Positions 44,543 through 53,215 are shown, numbered from the stretch's first letter. The stretch is 64,000 nt of DNA from Fictibacillus solisalsi (GCF_900103485.1 NZ_FNHW01000001.1:841418-905417), one strand, 5' to 3'. Numbers and translations are program-made. Notes: generated by a model from the letters alone, not told the origin.

Positions 44543-44716
44543 ATGGCAGTACCTTTTCGCAGAACTTCCCAAACCCGCCAAGCCAAGCGCCGTACACATT
44601 ACAAGCTTGAAATGCCTGGTATGGTAAAATGTCCACAATGTGGAGAATACAAACTATCTCACCGAGTATGCCGTGAATGCGGTTCTTACAAAGGAAAAGA
44701 AGTAATCAGCAAATAA
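44543..44716 (+). CDS. rpmF: Ribosomal protein L32
   Basis: This is a 57-residue basic protein of the 50S subunit. It starts [19 protein letters not shown] and has a zinc ribbon of two CxxC pairs, [18 protein letters not shown], so it is the zinc-binding form. ATG 44543 is 5 bases after AAGGAGGTGG (44528-44537); GTG 44534 is inside the ribosome site. A terminator follows. Confidence 0.97.
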   Translation: MAVPFRRTSQTRQAKRRTHYKLEMPGMVKCPQCGEYKLSHRVCRECGSYKGKEVISK

Positions 44717-44719
44717 TGA

Positions 44720-44757
44720 AGAACAGGAAGCCCTATGTGGTTTCCTGTTTTTTTATT
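44720..44757 (+). terminator. ylbN-rpmF terminator
   Basis: AACAGGAA and TTCCTGTT close an imperfect hairpin followed by seven T. Confidence 0.85.
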
Positions 44758-44847
44758 TTTTTGACACAGTGGTGAACTCTTTGCTTGTTTAAAGGAGTTT
44801 TTCGGTTGAAAAACGAACTATATGGGTGAAACGAAGGGGGAATCTTT

Positions 44848-45612
44848 ATGGCAAAAGTTCTGTATGAAATTAAGCAAAATTTAGGCTGGATCACCATCAA
44901 CCGGCCCCACGTGAGAAATGCCGTGGATTTTGAAGTCATCCAGCTTTTGGATAATTACATAGAACAAGCACGCCATAATGGCGAAATCAAAATCCTGGTC
45001 ATCAGAGGAGCAGGTCATGATGTATTCTGTGCAGGCGGTGATTTGAAAGCATTTTCCGGTCTGAAAACCGCAGATGAGGCATACAGCATGTTATCCAAGA
45101 TGGGAAAGGTTTTGCAAAAGCTTTTTTACTTTCCAAAGCCAACAGTCGCACTTTTGAATGGGACAGCAGTTGGAGGAGGGTGTGAGATTGCCGCGGCCTG
45201 TGATCTGCGAATTGCCTCGGCAAATGCTAAGGTGGGCTTTATTCAAGGAACACTGGGGATTACTACAGGATGGGGAGGGGGCACCTATCTGATGGAAAGA
45301 ATCCCGAAACTGCAAGCTCTTGATTTGTTATGGTCAGCTGGTAAAATTACTGCCAAACAAGCAGCAGAAAAAGGGTTTTTGCAGCATTTAATCAAAAATG
45401 GAAGCCTGGTTGAAGAATGCTGCAATTATTTGAACAGATACACAGAACATGCGGTTGAAGTGCTTGTGGCCTATAAAAAAGTATACCTGGACAGCCTGGA
45501 AGGGAGGAACATTGACAAAAGGGTGGAGGATGAAATAAAAGCGTGTGCCCATCTGTGGGAAACTGATGTTCATCACCATGCGGTTTCAGCCTTCTTTAAT
45601 AATAATATATAA
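44848..45612 (+). CDS. Enoyl-CoA hydratase/isomerase family protein
   Basis: This is a crotonase-fold enzyme of 254 residues. The oxyanion-hole segments are visible as GHDVFCAGGDLKAF (about 53-66) and PKPTVALLNGTAVGGGCEIA (about 97-116). An expected catalytic Glu lies in the CEIAAACDLRIAS stretch, but the second Glu of true hydratases is replaced in LGITTGWGGGTYL. It may therefore be an isomerase or a hydroxyisobutyryl-CoA-hydrolase-like member. ATG 44848 follows AAGGGGGAAT. It stands alone between rpmF and ylbO, unlike B. subtilis. Confidence 0.82.
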   Translation: MAKVLYEIKQNLGWITINRPHVRNAVDFEVIQLLDNYIEQARHNGEIKILVIRGAGHDVFCAGGDLKAFSGLKTADEAYSMLSKMGKVLQKLFYFPKPTVALLNGTAVGGGCEIAAACDLRIASANAKVGFIQGTLGITTGWGGGTYLMERIPKLQALDLLWSAGKITAKQAAEKGFLQHLIKNGSLVEECCNYLNRYTEHAVEVLVAYKKVYLDSLEGRNIDKRVEDEIKACAHLWETDVHHHAVSAFFNNNI

Positions 45613-45760
45613 GCGTATATCACGGTCAATTTGCTAAGTATAGTATCCTGGCGAATGGGAAAACGTACGATGGAGACGTTCATCTTACTAGAACTAAAGT
45701 CTATCTTATCTAGTAATAGCATATCTATGTAAAAACGACATAAACAATGGAGGGATTAGG

Positions 45761-46366
45761 TTGACTGTAGTTCGCCAGGATGCTTGGAACCAGGAAGAAG
45801 ATGTATTGCTAGCAGAAGTTGTTCTTCGGCATATCAGGGAAGGGAGCACTCAGCTTGCTGCATTCGAAGAAGTGGGAGAAAAGCTTTCAAGAACATCTGC
45901 TGCCTGTGGGTTCCGATGGAATTCGCTTATTCGAAAAAGGTATGAATCGGCCATTGCCATTGCCAAAAGGCAAAGAAAAGAAAGAAGTAAAGGCAAGAGT
46001 ACCCACGAGGAAAGCAATGTCCACATGCTAGATCAAGCGGTAAAACAGGAAGACTATAGGGTTGCGAAAGAAAAGGTTTTGTCATTGGATGATGTTATTG
46101 TCTTTCTGAAAAATTTTAAATCTTCCGAAGAAAGGCGTTCCGATCAGGAACTGATTAAACTGCGGAATCAGGTAGAGGAGCTAAAGTCCCAAAATGCCCA
46201 ATACCAGACCCATCTTCAAAAACTGAATCATGAATACAAGCTGGTATGTGAGGACTACAAAGCGCTCATTGAAATTATGGACCGGGCCAGGAAAATTGTC
46301 GGGACAGAGGAAGAATCCGGTTCTCTCATGTTTCAGGTGGAAGGACTTCAGAAACTGGAAAAATAA
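45761..46366 (+). CDS. ylbO: RsfA-family Myb/SANT transcription factor YlbO
   Basis: This is a 201-residue DNA-binding protein. An N-terminal SANT/Myb-like helix-turn-helix (about 5-55, [20 protein letters not shown] and [18 protein letters not shown]) is followed by a basic linker and a long C-terminal coiled coil (about 120-170). It belongs to the RsfA/YlbO family; RsfA modulates SigF-dependent genes in the forespore, and ylbO of B. subtilis is sporulation expressed. The start is TTG 45761 after GGAGGGATTAGG. A terminator follows. Confidence 0.88.
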   Translation: MTVVRQDAWNQEEDVLLAEVVLRHIREGSTQLAAFEEVGEKLSRTSAACGFRWNSLIRKRYESAIAIAKRQRKERSKGKSTHEESNVHMLDQAVKQEDYRVAKEKVLSLDDVIVFLKNFKSSEERRSDQELIKLRNQVEELKSQNAQYQTHLQKLNHEYKLVCEDYKALIEIMDRARKIVGTEEESGSLMFQVEGLQKLEK

Positions 46367-46393
46367 AAAAGATGGCGAACCCGCCATCTTTTT
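46366..46393. terminator. Bidirectional terminator between ylbO and ylbP
   Basis: AAAAAGATGGCG and CGCCATCTTTTT form a perfect 12-bp stem with a four-base loop. Confidence 0.9.
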
Positions 46394-46411
46394 GCTGTCA
46401 TGAGATTGGTT

Positions 46412-46897
46412 TTAATGTGTTTGTTCTGTAACACCTTTTGGAAAAAAGACATATGGATTTTCCCCACGGTCGCGTTCTTCATTATACGTTACCGCTTCGA
46501 AGTCCATCTTCTCCCAAAAACCGCTTGATTGCTGTCTGCCATTCGTTTTGACAGGAAGGTTAAATGACTGTGCGAATTGAACGAGCGCTCTACCATAGCC
46601 TTTGCCGCGGAATTGAGGCAGTACTTCAAGCTTCCACAATTCGAAATAATCCTGCGGAGGGTTAAAATAACGGTCGTAAGCAGCCTCAATTCGATATAAA
46701 CTCATTCGGGCAACCAATTTGTCGCCAAAATAAATTCCGTAAAATGGAGACTCACTGTCATTTTCAATAATGTTGTCCTGAAGGTCTTCGAGCATCGACA
46801 ATTCCTGTATGCCATATTCCTTGAACTGCTTGAACTCTTCAAGTGTTTTATAGTTGACTACCAGGCGTTTTACGGCGTACTTTTCTTTGGTGTTCAT
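46412..46897 (-). CDS. ylbP: GNAT family N-acetyltransferase YlbP
   Basis: This 161-residue acetyltransferase has the acetyl-CoA-binding segment LEVLPQFRGKGYGRALVQFA near residues 90-109 (R-G-K-G-Y-G). YGIYFGDKLVARMSLYRIE near 55 and the C-terminal FWEKMDFEAVTYNEERDRGE are conserved in the YlbP family. The substrate is unknown. ATG 46897 follows GAGGGGGAAC. It lies next to ylbO in convergent orientation, as in B. subtilis. A perfect 14-bp palindrome lies 42 bases upstream. Confidence 0.88.
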   Translation of the reverse strand: MNTKEKYAVKRLVVNYKTLEEFKQFKEYGIQELSMLEDLQDNIIENDSESPFYGIYFGDKLVARMSLYRIEAAYDRYFNPPQDYFELWKLEVLPQFRGKGYGRALVQFAQSFNLPVKTNGRQQSSGFWEKMDFEAVTYNEERDRGENPYVFFPKGVTEQTH

Positions 46898-46938
46898 TTT
46901 CAGTTCCCCCTCTAATGACTCTGTTGAAGATCTCTCTT

Positions 46939-46952
46939 TTAGTATATACTAA
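46939..46952. promoter_or_regulatory. Perfect 14-bp palindrome between ylbP and accC
   Basis: TTAGTATATACTAA at 46939-46952 lies in the divergent intergenic region between ylbP (minus) and the carboxylase genes (plus). It contains TATACT on each strand, so it may be a -10 element, an operator, or both. Confidence 0.35.
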
Positions 46953-47066
46953 TTATGCTAAAAATTCTTTAAAAAAGAAATATTCGTTTTGTTGGCGCTT
47001 CCTCAAAAGGAATTTTGGTTGGTTTTGTCGAAATAGCTTATTTAGGCAGCGAAGGGAGGATATATA

Positions 47067-48419
47067 GTGAAAAAAATACTAATCGCAAACAGGGGAGAAA
47101 TAGCAGCCAGGATTGTACGAACCTGCCAAGAGTTGGGGATAGAATCCATAGTGGTATATTCGGATGCAGACAAAGATTTGCCTTATGTACAACAGGCTAC
47201 ACGCTCCTATCATCTTGGGGAGCCTCCGGTTGTGAAATCCTATTTGAATCAGGACAAAATCATTGAGATTGCCCAAAAGGAAAATGTGGACGCCATCCAC
47301 CCGGGTTACGGCTTCCTCTCTGAAAATGGAGCATTTGTTAAACAAATAGAAGAGCTCGGAATTACGTTTATCGGTCCGTCATGGCAAGTAGTAGAAGCCA
47401 TGGGTGATAAGGTAGAGGCAAGACGGACGATGGAAAAAGCGGGGGTTCCGGTAGTGCCGGGAACGACTGATCCGATTAACAATGCAGAAGAAGCACTGGC
47501 CATTGCCGGTCAAATAGGCTATCCTGTGATGCTGAAGGCAAGCGCAGGCGGCGGTGGCATCGGAATGGTAAAATGTGACGATGAAGAGACCTTGAAAAAA
47601 CAATTTGTGTCCAGTCAGCAGAGGGCCAAAATGTATTTCGGCAATGACCGTATGTTTATTGAAAAATGCATCAGTCCGGCACGTCATATTGAAGTTCAGG
47701 TGTTTGGTGATCAACAGGGCCATGTCATCCATTTGTTTGAGAGAGATTGTTCCATCCAAAGGCGTCATCAAAAAGTTATTGAAGAATCGCCATCACCGTA
47801 TTTAACAGAGGAATTGCGCGAGAAGATGGGAAGAGCCGCAGTAAGGGCAGCTCAGTCCGTATCTTACACCAATGCCGGGACTGTCGAATTCATTGTCGAC
47901 GAGAACGGGAATTTCTATTTTCTGGAGATGAATACCCGGCTGCAGGTGGAACATCCTGTTACCGAAATGACCACAGGCCTTGACCTTGTGAGGTGGCAGA
48001 TTGAAGTCGCAGAAGGGAAACCGCTGGCACTCCTGCAGAATGAAGTGCAGCAGCAAGGCCATAGTATCGAATTCCGGCTGTATGCTGAGGATCCTGTGAA
48101 ATTCCTGCCGTCACCAGGAAAGATTAAGGATATGCGCCTTCCAGAAGGGGAAGGGATCCGTATTGATGCGGGATATGAAAAAGGAAATACTGTTTCGCCT
48201 TACTACGATCCGATGATTGCGAAAATTATTGTAAGCGATTCCAACAGGGCGGATTGTCTCAAAAAGGCGACTGAATTCTTTGATTCGTTTTATTTGGAAG
48301 GTATCAAAACCAACGCCCCGCTGTTCAAAAAAATACTGGAAGATACCGATTTTCAACAAGGAAACTACACAACAGGATTTTTAATGGAAAAGCCCAAGTT
48401 GATTGAACAAAACCAATAA
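47067..48419 (+). CDS. accC: Biotin carboxylase subunit of an acyl-CoA carboxylase
   Basis: This ATP-grasp biotin carboxylase (450 residues) carboxylates biotin on the small carrier protein encoded next. It has [19 protein letters not shown] at the start, [10 protein letters not shown] near 75, the glycine-rich ATP loop [15 protein letters not shown] (about 157-171), [14 protein letters not shown] near 230 and the metal-binding [20 protein letters not shown] near 275-294. GTG 47067 follows GGGAGG (47054-47059). It is closer to the catabolic/alternative carboxylases (B. subtilis yngHA) than to the fatty-acid accBC operon, judged by operon partners: it is followed by a carrier and a fused carboxyltransferase. 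Confidence 0.9.
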   Translation: MKKILIANRGEIAARIVRTCQELGIESIVVYSDADKDLPYVQQATRSYHLGEPPVVKSYLNQDKIIEIAQKENVDAIHPGYGFLSENGAFVKQIEELGITFIGPSWQVVEAMGDKVEARRTMEKAGVPVVPGTTDPINNAEEALAIAGQIGYPVMLKASAGGGGIGMVKCDDEETLKKQFVSSQQRAKMYFGNDRMFIEKCISPARHIEVQVFGDQQGHVIHLFERDCSIQRRHQKVIEESPSPYLTEELREKMGRAAVRAAQSVSYTNAGTVEFIVDENGNFYFLEMNTRLQVEHPVTEMTTGLDLVRWQIEVAEGKPLALLQNEVQQQGHSIEFRLYAEDPVKFLPSPGKIKDMRLPEGEGIRIDAGYEKGNTVSPYYDPMIAKIIVSDSNRADCLKKATEFFDSFYLEGIKTNAPLFKKILEDTDFQQGNYTTGFLMEKPKLIEQNQ

Positions 48420-48436
48420 GAGTGGAGTGTTTGAAC

Positions 48437-48649
48437 ATGAAACAAGTAACAGCATCTATGGCAGGAACAGTATGGAATATCGCGGTTTCAGAAGGGGATC
48501 AAGTAACAGCAGGGCAAAGTGTGGTTGTTCTTGAATCCATGAAAATGGAGATTCCTATTGAAGCGGAGACAGCAGGTAAGGTAGAAGAAATAAAAGTAGC
48601 AGTTGGGGATTTCGTAAATGAAGGAGATGTGCTGGTCACTCTGGCCTGA
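48437..48649 (+). CDS. Biotinyl (biotin/lipoyl-attachment) carrier protein
   Basis: This 70-residue stand-alone biotinyl domain carries the biotin acceptor lysine in [13 protein letters not shown] near residue 35. It resembles B. subtilis YngHB, a short BLAP-type carrier, and lacks the Ala/Pro-rich N-terminal extension of AccB. ATG 48437 is preferred, about 9 bases after GTGGAG; in-frame GTG 48422 and TTG 48431 are alternatives. It lies 17 bases behind the carboxylase gene and 57 bases before the carboxyltransferase gene. Confidence 0.88.
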   Translation: MKQVTASMAGTVWNIAVSEGDQVTAGQSVVVLESMKMEIPIEAETAGKVEEIKVAVGDFVNEGDVLVTLA

Positions 48650-48666
48650 TAGGTTGGATATGAACT

Positions 48667-48684
48667 GAACGAGCGCTCACTCTT
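48667..48684. promoter_or_regulatory. Possible operator before the carboxyltransferase gene
   Basis: GAACGAGCGCTCACTC in the short gap contains the perfect palindrome GAGCGCTC with partial outer symmetry, resembling TetR-family operators of acyl-CoA catabolism such as FadR-type sites. The assignment is tentative. Confidence 0.35.
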
Positions 48685-48706
48685 TTAATGCAAACGGAGG
48701 GATACC

Positions 48707-50248
48707 ATGGATTCTACAAAAACAGATATGTCCTACGAAACACTCGTCAGCAAGATAAAGGAAGGCGGGGCACAAAAGTATCACGAAAAAAATGCTTCTC
48801 AAAATAAACTATTTGCCAGAGAGCGTCTTTCCCTATTATTTGATGAAGGGCAATTTTATGAGGAGGATGGATTGTTCGCCAATAATCAGGCTGGCGATCT
48901 CCCGGCAGATGGAGTCATTACGGTAACTGGAAAAATAAACGGACAGACCGTTTGTGCCATGGCTAACGATTCGACTGTCAAAGCGGGGTCATGGGGGGCA
49001 CGGACTGTTGAAAAAATCATCCGCATTCAGGAAACCGCACAGCGCCTGAAGGTTCCGATGCTCTATTTGGTTGACTCGGCCGGTGCCCGGATTACAGACC
49101 AAATTGAGATGTTTCCCAACCGCCGGGGTGCAGGAAAAATATTTTACAACCAGGTGAAGATGTCCGGCATGGTTCCGCAGATCTGCCTGTTGTTTGGACC
49201 TTCTGCAGCAGGAGGGGCTTATATCCCTGCATTTTGTGACGTGGTCATCATGGTGGATCAAAATGCTTCCATGTATCTTGGATCACCGAGAATGGCGGAA
49301 AAAGTTATCGGTGAGAAAGTGACGCTTGAAGAAATGGGCGGAGCAAGAATGCATTGTACGGTAAGCGGGTGCGGAGATATTCTCGCAGCCGATGAAAAGG
49401 AAGCCATCGCTCATGCAAGAACCTATTTATCGTATTTTCCTGCTAATTATAAACACAAGCCGAAAATTACGGAGGAAAAACCCCCTTCACCAGGGAGGGA
49501 AATAGGCGAGATCGTACCAAAAAACCAGAACGTTCCCTTTGATATGTACGAGTTTATCAACAGGGTGGCGGATGAAGGCAGCTTTTTTGAAATCAAAAAA
49601 CTCTTTGCAGCCGAACTTGTCACCGGCTTTGCAAGGATTAAGGGGCGGCCGGTAGGATTGATCGCCAATCAGCCGAAAGTAAAAGGCGGGGTGCTGTTTG
49701 TTGACTCTGCTGACAAAGCAGCTAAATTTATCACGCTGTGCGACGCGTTCAACATTCCGGTCCTCTTTCTCGCGGATGTACCGGGCTTCATGATTGGTAC
49801 AAAAGTGGAGCGGGCAGGAATTATCCGCCACGGAGCGAAGCTTATTGCCGCAATGAGCGATGTGACTGTGCCTAAAATCTCCGTTATCGTGCGTAAAGCC
49901 TATGGAGCAGGTCTTTATGCAATGGCCGGTCCGGCGTTTGAACCGGATTGCTGTATTGCCCTGCCGACTGCGCAGATTGCTGTGATGGGGCCAGAGGCAG
50001 CTGTTAATGCTGTATACTCGAACAAAATCAATGAAATTGAAGATCCGAAAGAACGCGTGATGTATGTTCAGCAAAAGCAGCAGGAGTATAAAGAACATAT
50101 TGATGTTTATAAGCTCGCATCCGAGCTGATCATCGATGATATTGTTGAGCCGTCTCTTCTAAGAGAAACGCTTTATCAACGACTTGTTTTCTTTGATTCA
50201 AAAGAAATGGTATTCAGCGAAAGAAAGCATCCTGTTTATCCTGTATAA
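48707..50248 (+). CDS. Acyl-CoA carboxylase, carboxyltransferase subunit
   Basis: This 513-residue protein has both crotonase-like halves of the carboxyltransferase, as in propionyl-, methylmalonyl- or methylcrotonyl-CoA carboxylases. The acyl-CoA site shows MLYLVDSAGARITDQ near residue 117 and FGPSAAGGAYIPAFCD near 163. The carboxybiotin site shows PVLFLADVPGFMIGTKVERAG near 350 and SVIVRKAYGAGLYAMAGPAF near 388. The substrate among short acyl-CoAs cannot be decided from motifs. ATG 48707 follows CGGAGGGATACC. Together with the two preceding genes it makes a complete biotin-dependent carboxylase, inserted between ylbP and panE. Confidence 0.9.
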   Translation: MDSTKTDMSYETLVSKIKEGGAQKYHEKNASQNKLFARERLSLLFDEGQFYEEDGLFANNQAGDLPADGVITVTGKINGQTVCAMANDSTVKAGSWGARTVEKIIRIQETAQRLKVPMLYLVDSAGARITDQIEMFPNRRGAGKIFYNQVKMSGMVPQICLLFGPSAAGGAYIPAFCDVVIMVDQNASMYLGSPRMAEKVIGEKVTLEEMGGARMHCTVSGCGDILAADEKEAIAHARTYLSYFPANYKHKPKITEEKPPSPGREIGEIVPKNQNVPFDMYEFINRVADEGSFFEIKKLFAAELVTGFARIKGRPVGLIANQPKVKGGVLFVDSADKAAKFITLCDAFNIPVLFLADVPGFMIGTKVERAGIIRHGAKLIAAMSDVTVPKISVIVRKAYGAGLYAMAGPAFEPDCCIALPTAQIAVMGPEAAVNAVYSNKINEIEDPKERVMYVQQKQQEYKEHIDVYKLASELIIDDIVEPSLLRETLYQRLVFFDSKEMVFSERKHPVYPV

Positions 50249-50259
50249 CTTATACGTTG

Positions 50260-50291
50260 CCCCTCTGCTGGTAAGCAGTGGGGCTTTTTTG
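50260..50291 (+). terminator. Acyl-CoA carboxylase operon terminator
   Basis: GCCCCTCTGC and GCAGTGGGGC form a 10-bp stem (one G-T pair) followed by six T. Confidence 0.9.
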
Positions 50292-50321
50292 TTAATGACG
50301 GGAATACCCCTTTGAAAGATT

Positions 50322-50355
50322 TAGCACACTAACTGAAATCTTTCTTTGTGCTAAG
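50322..50355. promoter_or_regulatory. Inverted repeat upstream of panE
   Basis: TTAGCACA (50322-50329) and TGTGCTAA (50348-50355) are exact inverted repeats with an 18-base loop, 38 bases before panE. It could be an operator or a leader hairpin; no factor is assigned. Confidence 0.35.
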
Positions 50356-50392
50356 ATGAAGAATAATACCTAAACGACAGGGGGCGGGCACA

Positions 50393-51295
50393 ATGAAGGT
50401 TGCGGTCATAGGAGGGGGAGCCATTGGACTTCTTTTTGCGTCTTTTTTCACTCAAGAGGGATATGAGGTAACAGTATGTACAAGAACAAAAGATCAAGCA
50501 GATCTTCTAAATAAAGAAGGGATTAGCGTAAAAACGGGAACAGGGGAAGAAAAGAATTACAGTATCTGTGCAACCGTTCTGCATGAATACCATGAACCCC
50601 CGAATTATGTGATCGTTTGTGTGAAGCAGAATAAATTGGAAACCATTATAGGTGAATTTTGCCACAAGGAGAAATTTCAGGGGAGCACCCTGGTTTTTAT
50701 CCAGAACGGCATGAACCATCTTGTAAAGCTGCCAACCTTGCCTCAGGACAACATCATTGCTGCTGTAGTGGAGCACGGGGTAAGCAAAATGAGTGAAAGC
50801 AAGATACACCATACCGGATGGGGGAAAGTGAAGGTATCTTCCTTCAGAGGAAGCATTGAGTTGTTATTTTGGGAAAGAATGAAGAAGTATGGTTTTGAAG
50901 TGGCGCCGCCAGAGCAATTGTCCGGAATTATGCAGGAAAAACTGGTCGCAAACAGTGTGATCAACCCAATCACTGCCTTGTTTGGCGTGAAGAATGGAGA
51001 AGTGTTGACTAATCCAAATTTGAAAAGACTTGCAGAAAGACTTTTTGAAGAAGCTTATCTTTCTCTGGGAAGAACTGATCGGCAGTCCCTCTGGTCGTAT
51101 GTTCTGAAAATCTGCAGAAAGACTGGCAAAAACCGGTCATCCATGCTCAGGGACATAGATAATGGACGTGAGACAGAGATTGACGCAATCAGCGGCTATG
51201 TGCTGTCCCTGGGCAAAAAACAAGGGATGGAGCTCCCTTATACCACATTTGTTTATTACGGCATAAAAGCACTTGAGCAGAAGAACAAAGTGTGA
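50393..51295 (+). CDS. panE: 2-dehydropantoate 2-reductase (ketopantoate reductase)
   Basis: This NADPH-dependent enzyme of pantothenate synthesis reduces ketopantoate to pantoate; it corresponds to YlbQ/PanE of B. subtilis. The 300 residues begin with the Rossmann motif MKVAVIGGGAIGLLFA. VIVCVKQNKLETI near 73 and FIQNGMNHL near 100 follow, then the C-terminal catalytic stretch KLVANSVINPITALFGVKNG near 183-202 with the essential Lys and Asn, and RETEIDAISGYV near 260. ATG 50393 follows GGGGGCGGG. It sits between the carboxylase operon and bshC. A weak terminator follows. Confidence 0.92.
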   Translation: MKVAVIGGGAIGLLFASFFTQEGYEVTVCTRTKDQADLLNKEGISVKTGTGEEKNYSICATVLHEYHEPPNYVIVCVKQNKLETIIGEFCHKEKFQGSTLVFIQNGMNHLVKLPTLPQDNIIAAVVEHGVSKMSESKIHHTGWGKVKVSSFRGSIELLFWERMKKYGFEVAPPEQLSGIMQEKLVANSVINPITALFGVKNGEVLTNPNLKRLAERLFEEAYLSLGRTDRQSLWSYVLKICRKTGKNRSSMLRDIDNGRETEIDAISGYVLSLGKKQGMELPYTTFVYYGIKALEQKNKV

Positions 51296-51297
51296 TC

Positions 51298-51318
51298 AGG
51301 TGATTGCCGCCTTTTTTT
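51298..51318 (+). terminator. Weak panE terminator
   Basis: AGGTG and CGCCT form a short 5-bp stem (one G-T pair) followed by seven T. Confidence 0.45.
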
Positions 51319-51373
51319 CTGCATACAGTGACAGTAAGAACATAACATGTGCTGAAAACGCGAGCATTTCATT

Positions 51374-51402
51374 TTGGTGGAGATACTGTAGTTTGCTATA
51401 CT
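51374..51402 (+). promoter_or_regulatory. Candidate SigA promoter of bshC
   Basis: TTGGTG (51374-51379), a 17-bp spacer and TATACT (51397-51402), 40 bases before the bshC start. Confidence 0.5.
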
Positions 51403-51441
51403 CTATAAGCAGTTGCATACATAGAGAAAGGACGTACTTTT

Positions 51442-53070
51442 ATGAGGATTGATGAATTCCCTCTGCAAGATAAAAATCAAATAGCATCAACTTATTCAGC
51501 TGCTGCTCCTACAGTAAAGCACCTCTATGACTATCCACGGTTTTCCCAAGATATCATGGAACAAAGAATCCGGGATCTCAGCAGCCGGGAGTTTGAGCGT
51601 GAAAAATTGGCGAATTATCTTTCTGATTATAATTTTCAATTTTCCTGTTCAAAACAAACACTGCGAAACATTGATAAACTGAAAGATCCTAAAACAGTAG
51701 CAGTTATCGGCGGTCAGCAGGCCGGACTGTTAACCGGGCCTCTTCTTACTGTTCATAAATGCATCAGTATCATCCAGTTTGCCAGATTGCAGGAACGTCA
51801 GCTCGGAGTTCCTGTTGTCCCTGTGTTCTGGATTGCGGGGGAAGATCATGATTATGATGAGATCAACCATGTGAATGTCTTGAAAAATGGGCATCCGGAA
51901 AAAGTTTCATTGCCTCCTCTCAATTCGTTAAAAACGTCTGCCACATTAATGGAATGGGACTGCGGGAAAGCGGCCGACTGGGCTGAAATGGTGTTTAGGG
52001 AATTCGGAGAGACTGCTGAAACCAAAACGCTTCTTTCAAAGGTGAAAGAAATCTTTGCTTCTTCAAAAACTGTCGTTCATTCCTTTGCCCAACTGATTTC
52101 AGTACTGTTTGGGGAGTTTGGGTTAATTGTGGTGGATTCCGGTGAACCGCATTTCAAGCGGCTTCAGACTAGCATGCTGGAAAAAATGGTATCCCGGAAC
52201 AAAGACCTTGATCAGGCATTTGTAAGAGGGATGGAAAAACTTGCCGAGCAGGGGCTGCCTGCACCTGTGGAGCTTCAGGAAAACAATGCCCATTTATTTA
52301 TTTACCATAATCAGGAGAGAAAGCTGCTGTTCCGAAACGAAAACGGAGATTTTCACACGAAAAGCAATGAAGTATGGTATAGTGCCCAGGACCTTTTGGC
52401 ATGTACAAAAGATAAGCCAGAGCTGTTCAGTAACAATGTGGTTACACGTCCTGTCATGCAGGAAAGTTTGTTTCCAACATTGGCTTTCATAGCAGGTTCC
52501 GGTGAAATCGCCTACTGGTCAGCTCTAAGAGAAGTATTTCATCTTTTTGGATTTAAAATGCCTCCGCTCGTTCCAAGGCTATCCATCACACTAATATCTG
52601 AGAAAAACGAGAAACAGATGCAAGAAACGGGGTTAACGCCAAGGAAGGTCCTTGAACAAGGAACCGATTCCAGTAAACAGGAATGGTATGAAAACCACAA
52701 GCCGTATGAAACGGAAAAGGTTTATGCCGATACAATTGCTGAAATGGAAAAGGCGCATGAACGGATGAGATCACTGGCAACCCAGATCAGCCCTTCCCTT
52801 CAAAAGGTCTCGGAAGTTAATTTAAACCGAATTAAAAAGGAACTCGCGTATTTACACACCAAGATGGACCATGCGCTGCGAAAGCAATTTGTGGAGCCTC
52901 TCTCGGTTTTTGATCAACTTCAAAATGACCTTGCTCCATCCGGTGTGCTCCAGGAAAGAGTTTGGAATGCTTTCCTTTATATCAACCGATATGGAAAAGG
53001 CTGGATCAGACAGCTTGCAAACGAAGACCTGGCGTTTAATGGCATGCATAAGCTGGTGTACCTGCCATAG
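51442..53070 (+). CDS. bshC: Bacillithiol synthase (cysteine-adding enzyme) BshC
   Basis: BshC joins cysteine to glucosaminyl-malate in the last step of bacillithiol synthesis, the main low-molecular-weight thiol of Bacillus. The 542 residues show the Rossmann-like core with VAVIGGQQAGLLTGPLLTVH near residues 86-105, PVFWIAGEDHDYDEINHV near 130-147, and the long C-terminal coiled coil (about 430-490). The C-terminus (FNGMHKLVYLP) is typical. ATG 51442 follows AGAAAGGACG. The position immediately upstream of mraZ is that of yllA in B. subtilis. Confidence 0.93.
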   Translation: MRIDEFPLQDKNQIASTYSAAAPTVKHLYDYPRFSQDIMEQRIRDLSSREFEREKLANYLSDYNFQFSCSKQTLRNIDKLKDPKTVAVIGGQQAGLLTGPLLTVHKCISIIQFARLQERQLGVPVVPVFWIAGEDHDYDEINHVNVLKNGHPEKVSLPPLNSLKTSATLMEWDCGKAADWAEMVFREFGETAETKTLLSKVKEIFASSKTVVHSFAQLISVLFGEFGLIVVDSGEPHFKRLQTSMLEKMVSRNKDLDQAFVRGMEKLAEQGLPAPVELQENNAHLFIYHNQERKLLFRNENGDFHTKSNEVWYSAQDLLACTKDKPELFSNNVVTRPVMQESLFPTLAFIAGSGEIAYWSALREVFHLFGFKMPPLVPRLSITLISEKNEKQMQETGLTPRKVLEQGTDSSKQEWYENHKPYETEKVYADTIAEMEKAHERMRSLATQISPSLQKVSEVNLNRIKKELAYLHTKMDHALRKQFVEPLSVFDQLQNDLAPSGVLQERVWNAFLYINRYGKGWIRQLANEDLAFNGMHKLVYLP

Positions 53071-53108
53071 TTTGGTAATAGAAAATTAAACATGATTATC
53101 CTGTAAAA

Positions 53109-53140
53109 AAATCCTGCTGCGACAGCAGGATTCTTTTTTT
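53109..53140 (+). terminator. bshC terminator
   Basis: AATCCTGCTG and CAGCAGGATT form a perfect 10-bp stem with a CGA loop, then CTTTTTTTT. Confidence 0.92.
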
Positions 53141-53160
53141 TGCCGGCGAATAATTTGGTA

Positions 53161-53208
53161 GTGGTGGAAAGTGGGGCGTTGTGGTAGAGTTAGGGGAGAA
53201 AGTGGGGG
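53161..53208 (+). promoter_or_regulatory. MraZ box (tandem GTGG repeats) and mraZ promoter region
   Basis: GTGG occurs at 53161, 53171 and 53181 with an exact 10-bp period, then a degenerate TAGG at 53191 and another GTGG at 53202. MraZ of several bacteria binds direct repeats with this period upstream of its own gene. An extended -10 element, TGGTAGAGT (53182-53190), lies within the array, so MraZ binding would cover the promoter. Confidence 0.75.
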
Positions 53209-53215
53209 ATGTCCT

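Noticed and set aside
45719-45746. A good-looking SigE promoter (GCATATC-N13-CATAAACA) before ylbO.
   Set aside because: Transcription would start inside the GGAGGG ribosome site, leaving no usable leader for TTG 45761.
46579-46591. GAACGAGCGCTC inside ylbP, the same string as the possible operator at 48667.
   Set aside because: It encodes conserved residues of the GNAT motif (R-A-L-V-Q), so codon choice explains it.
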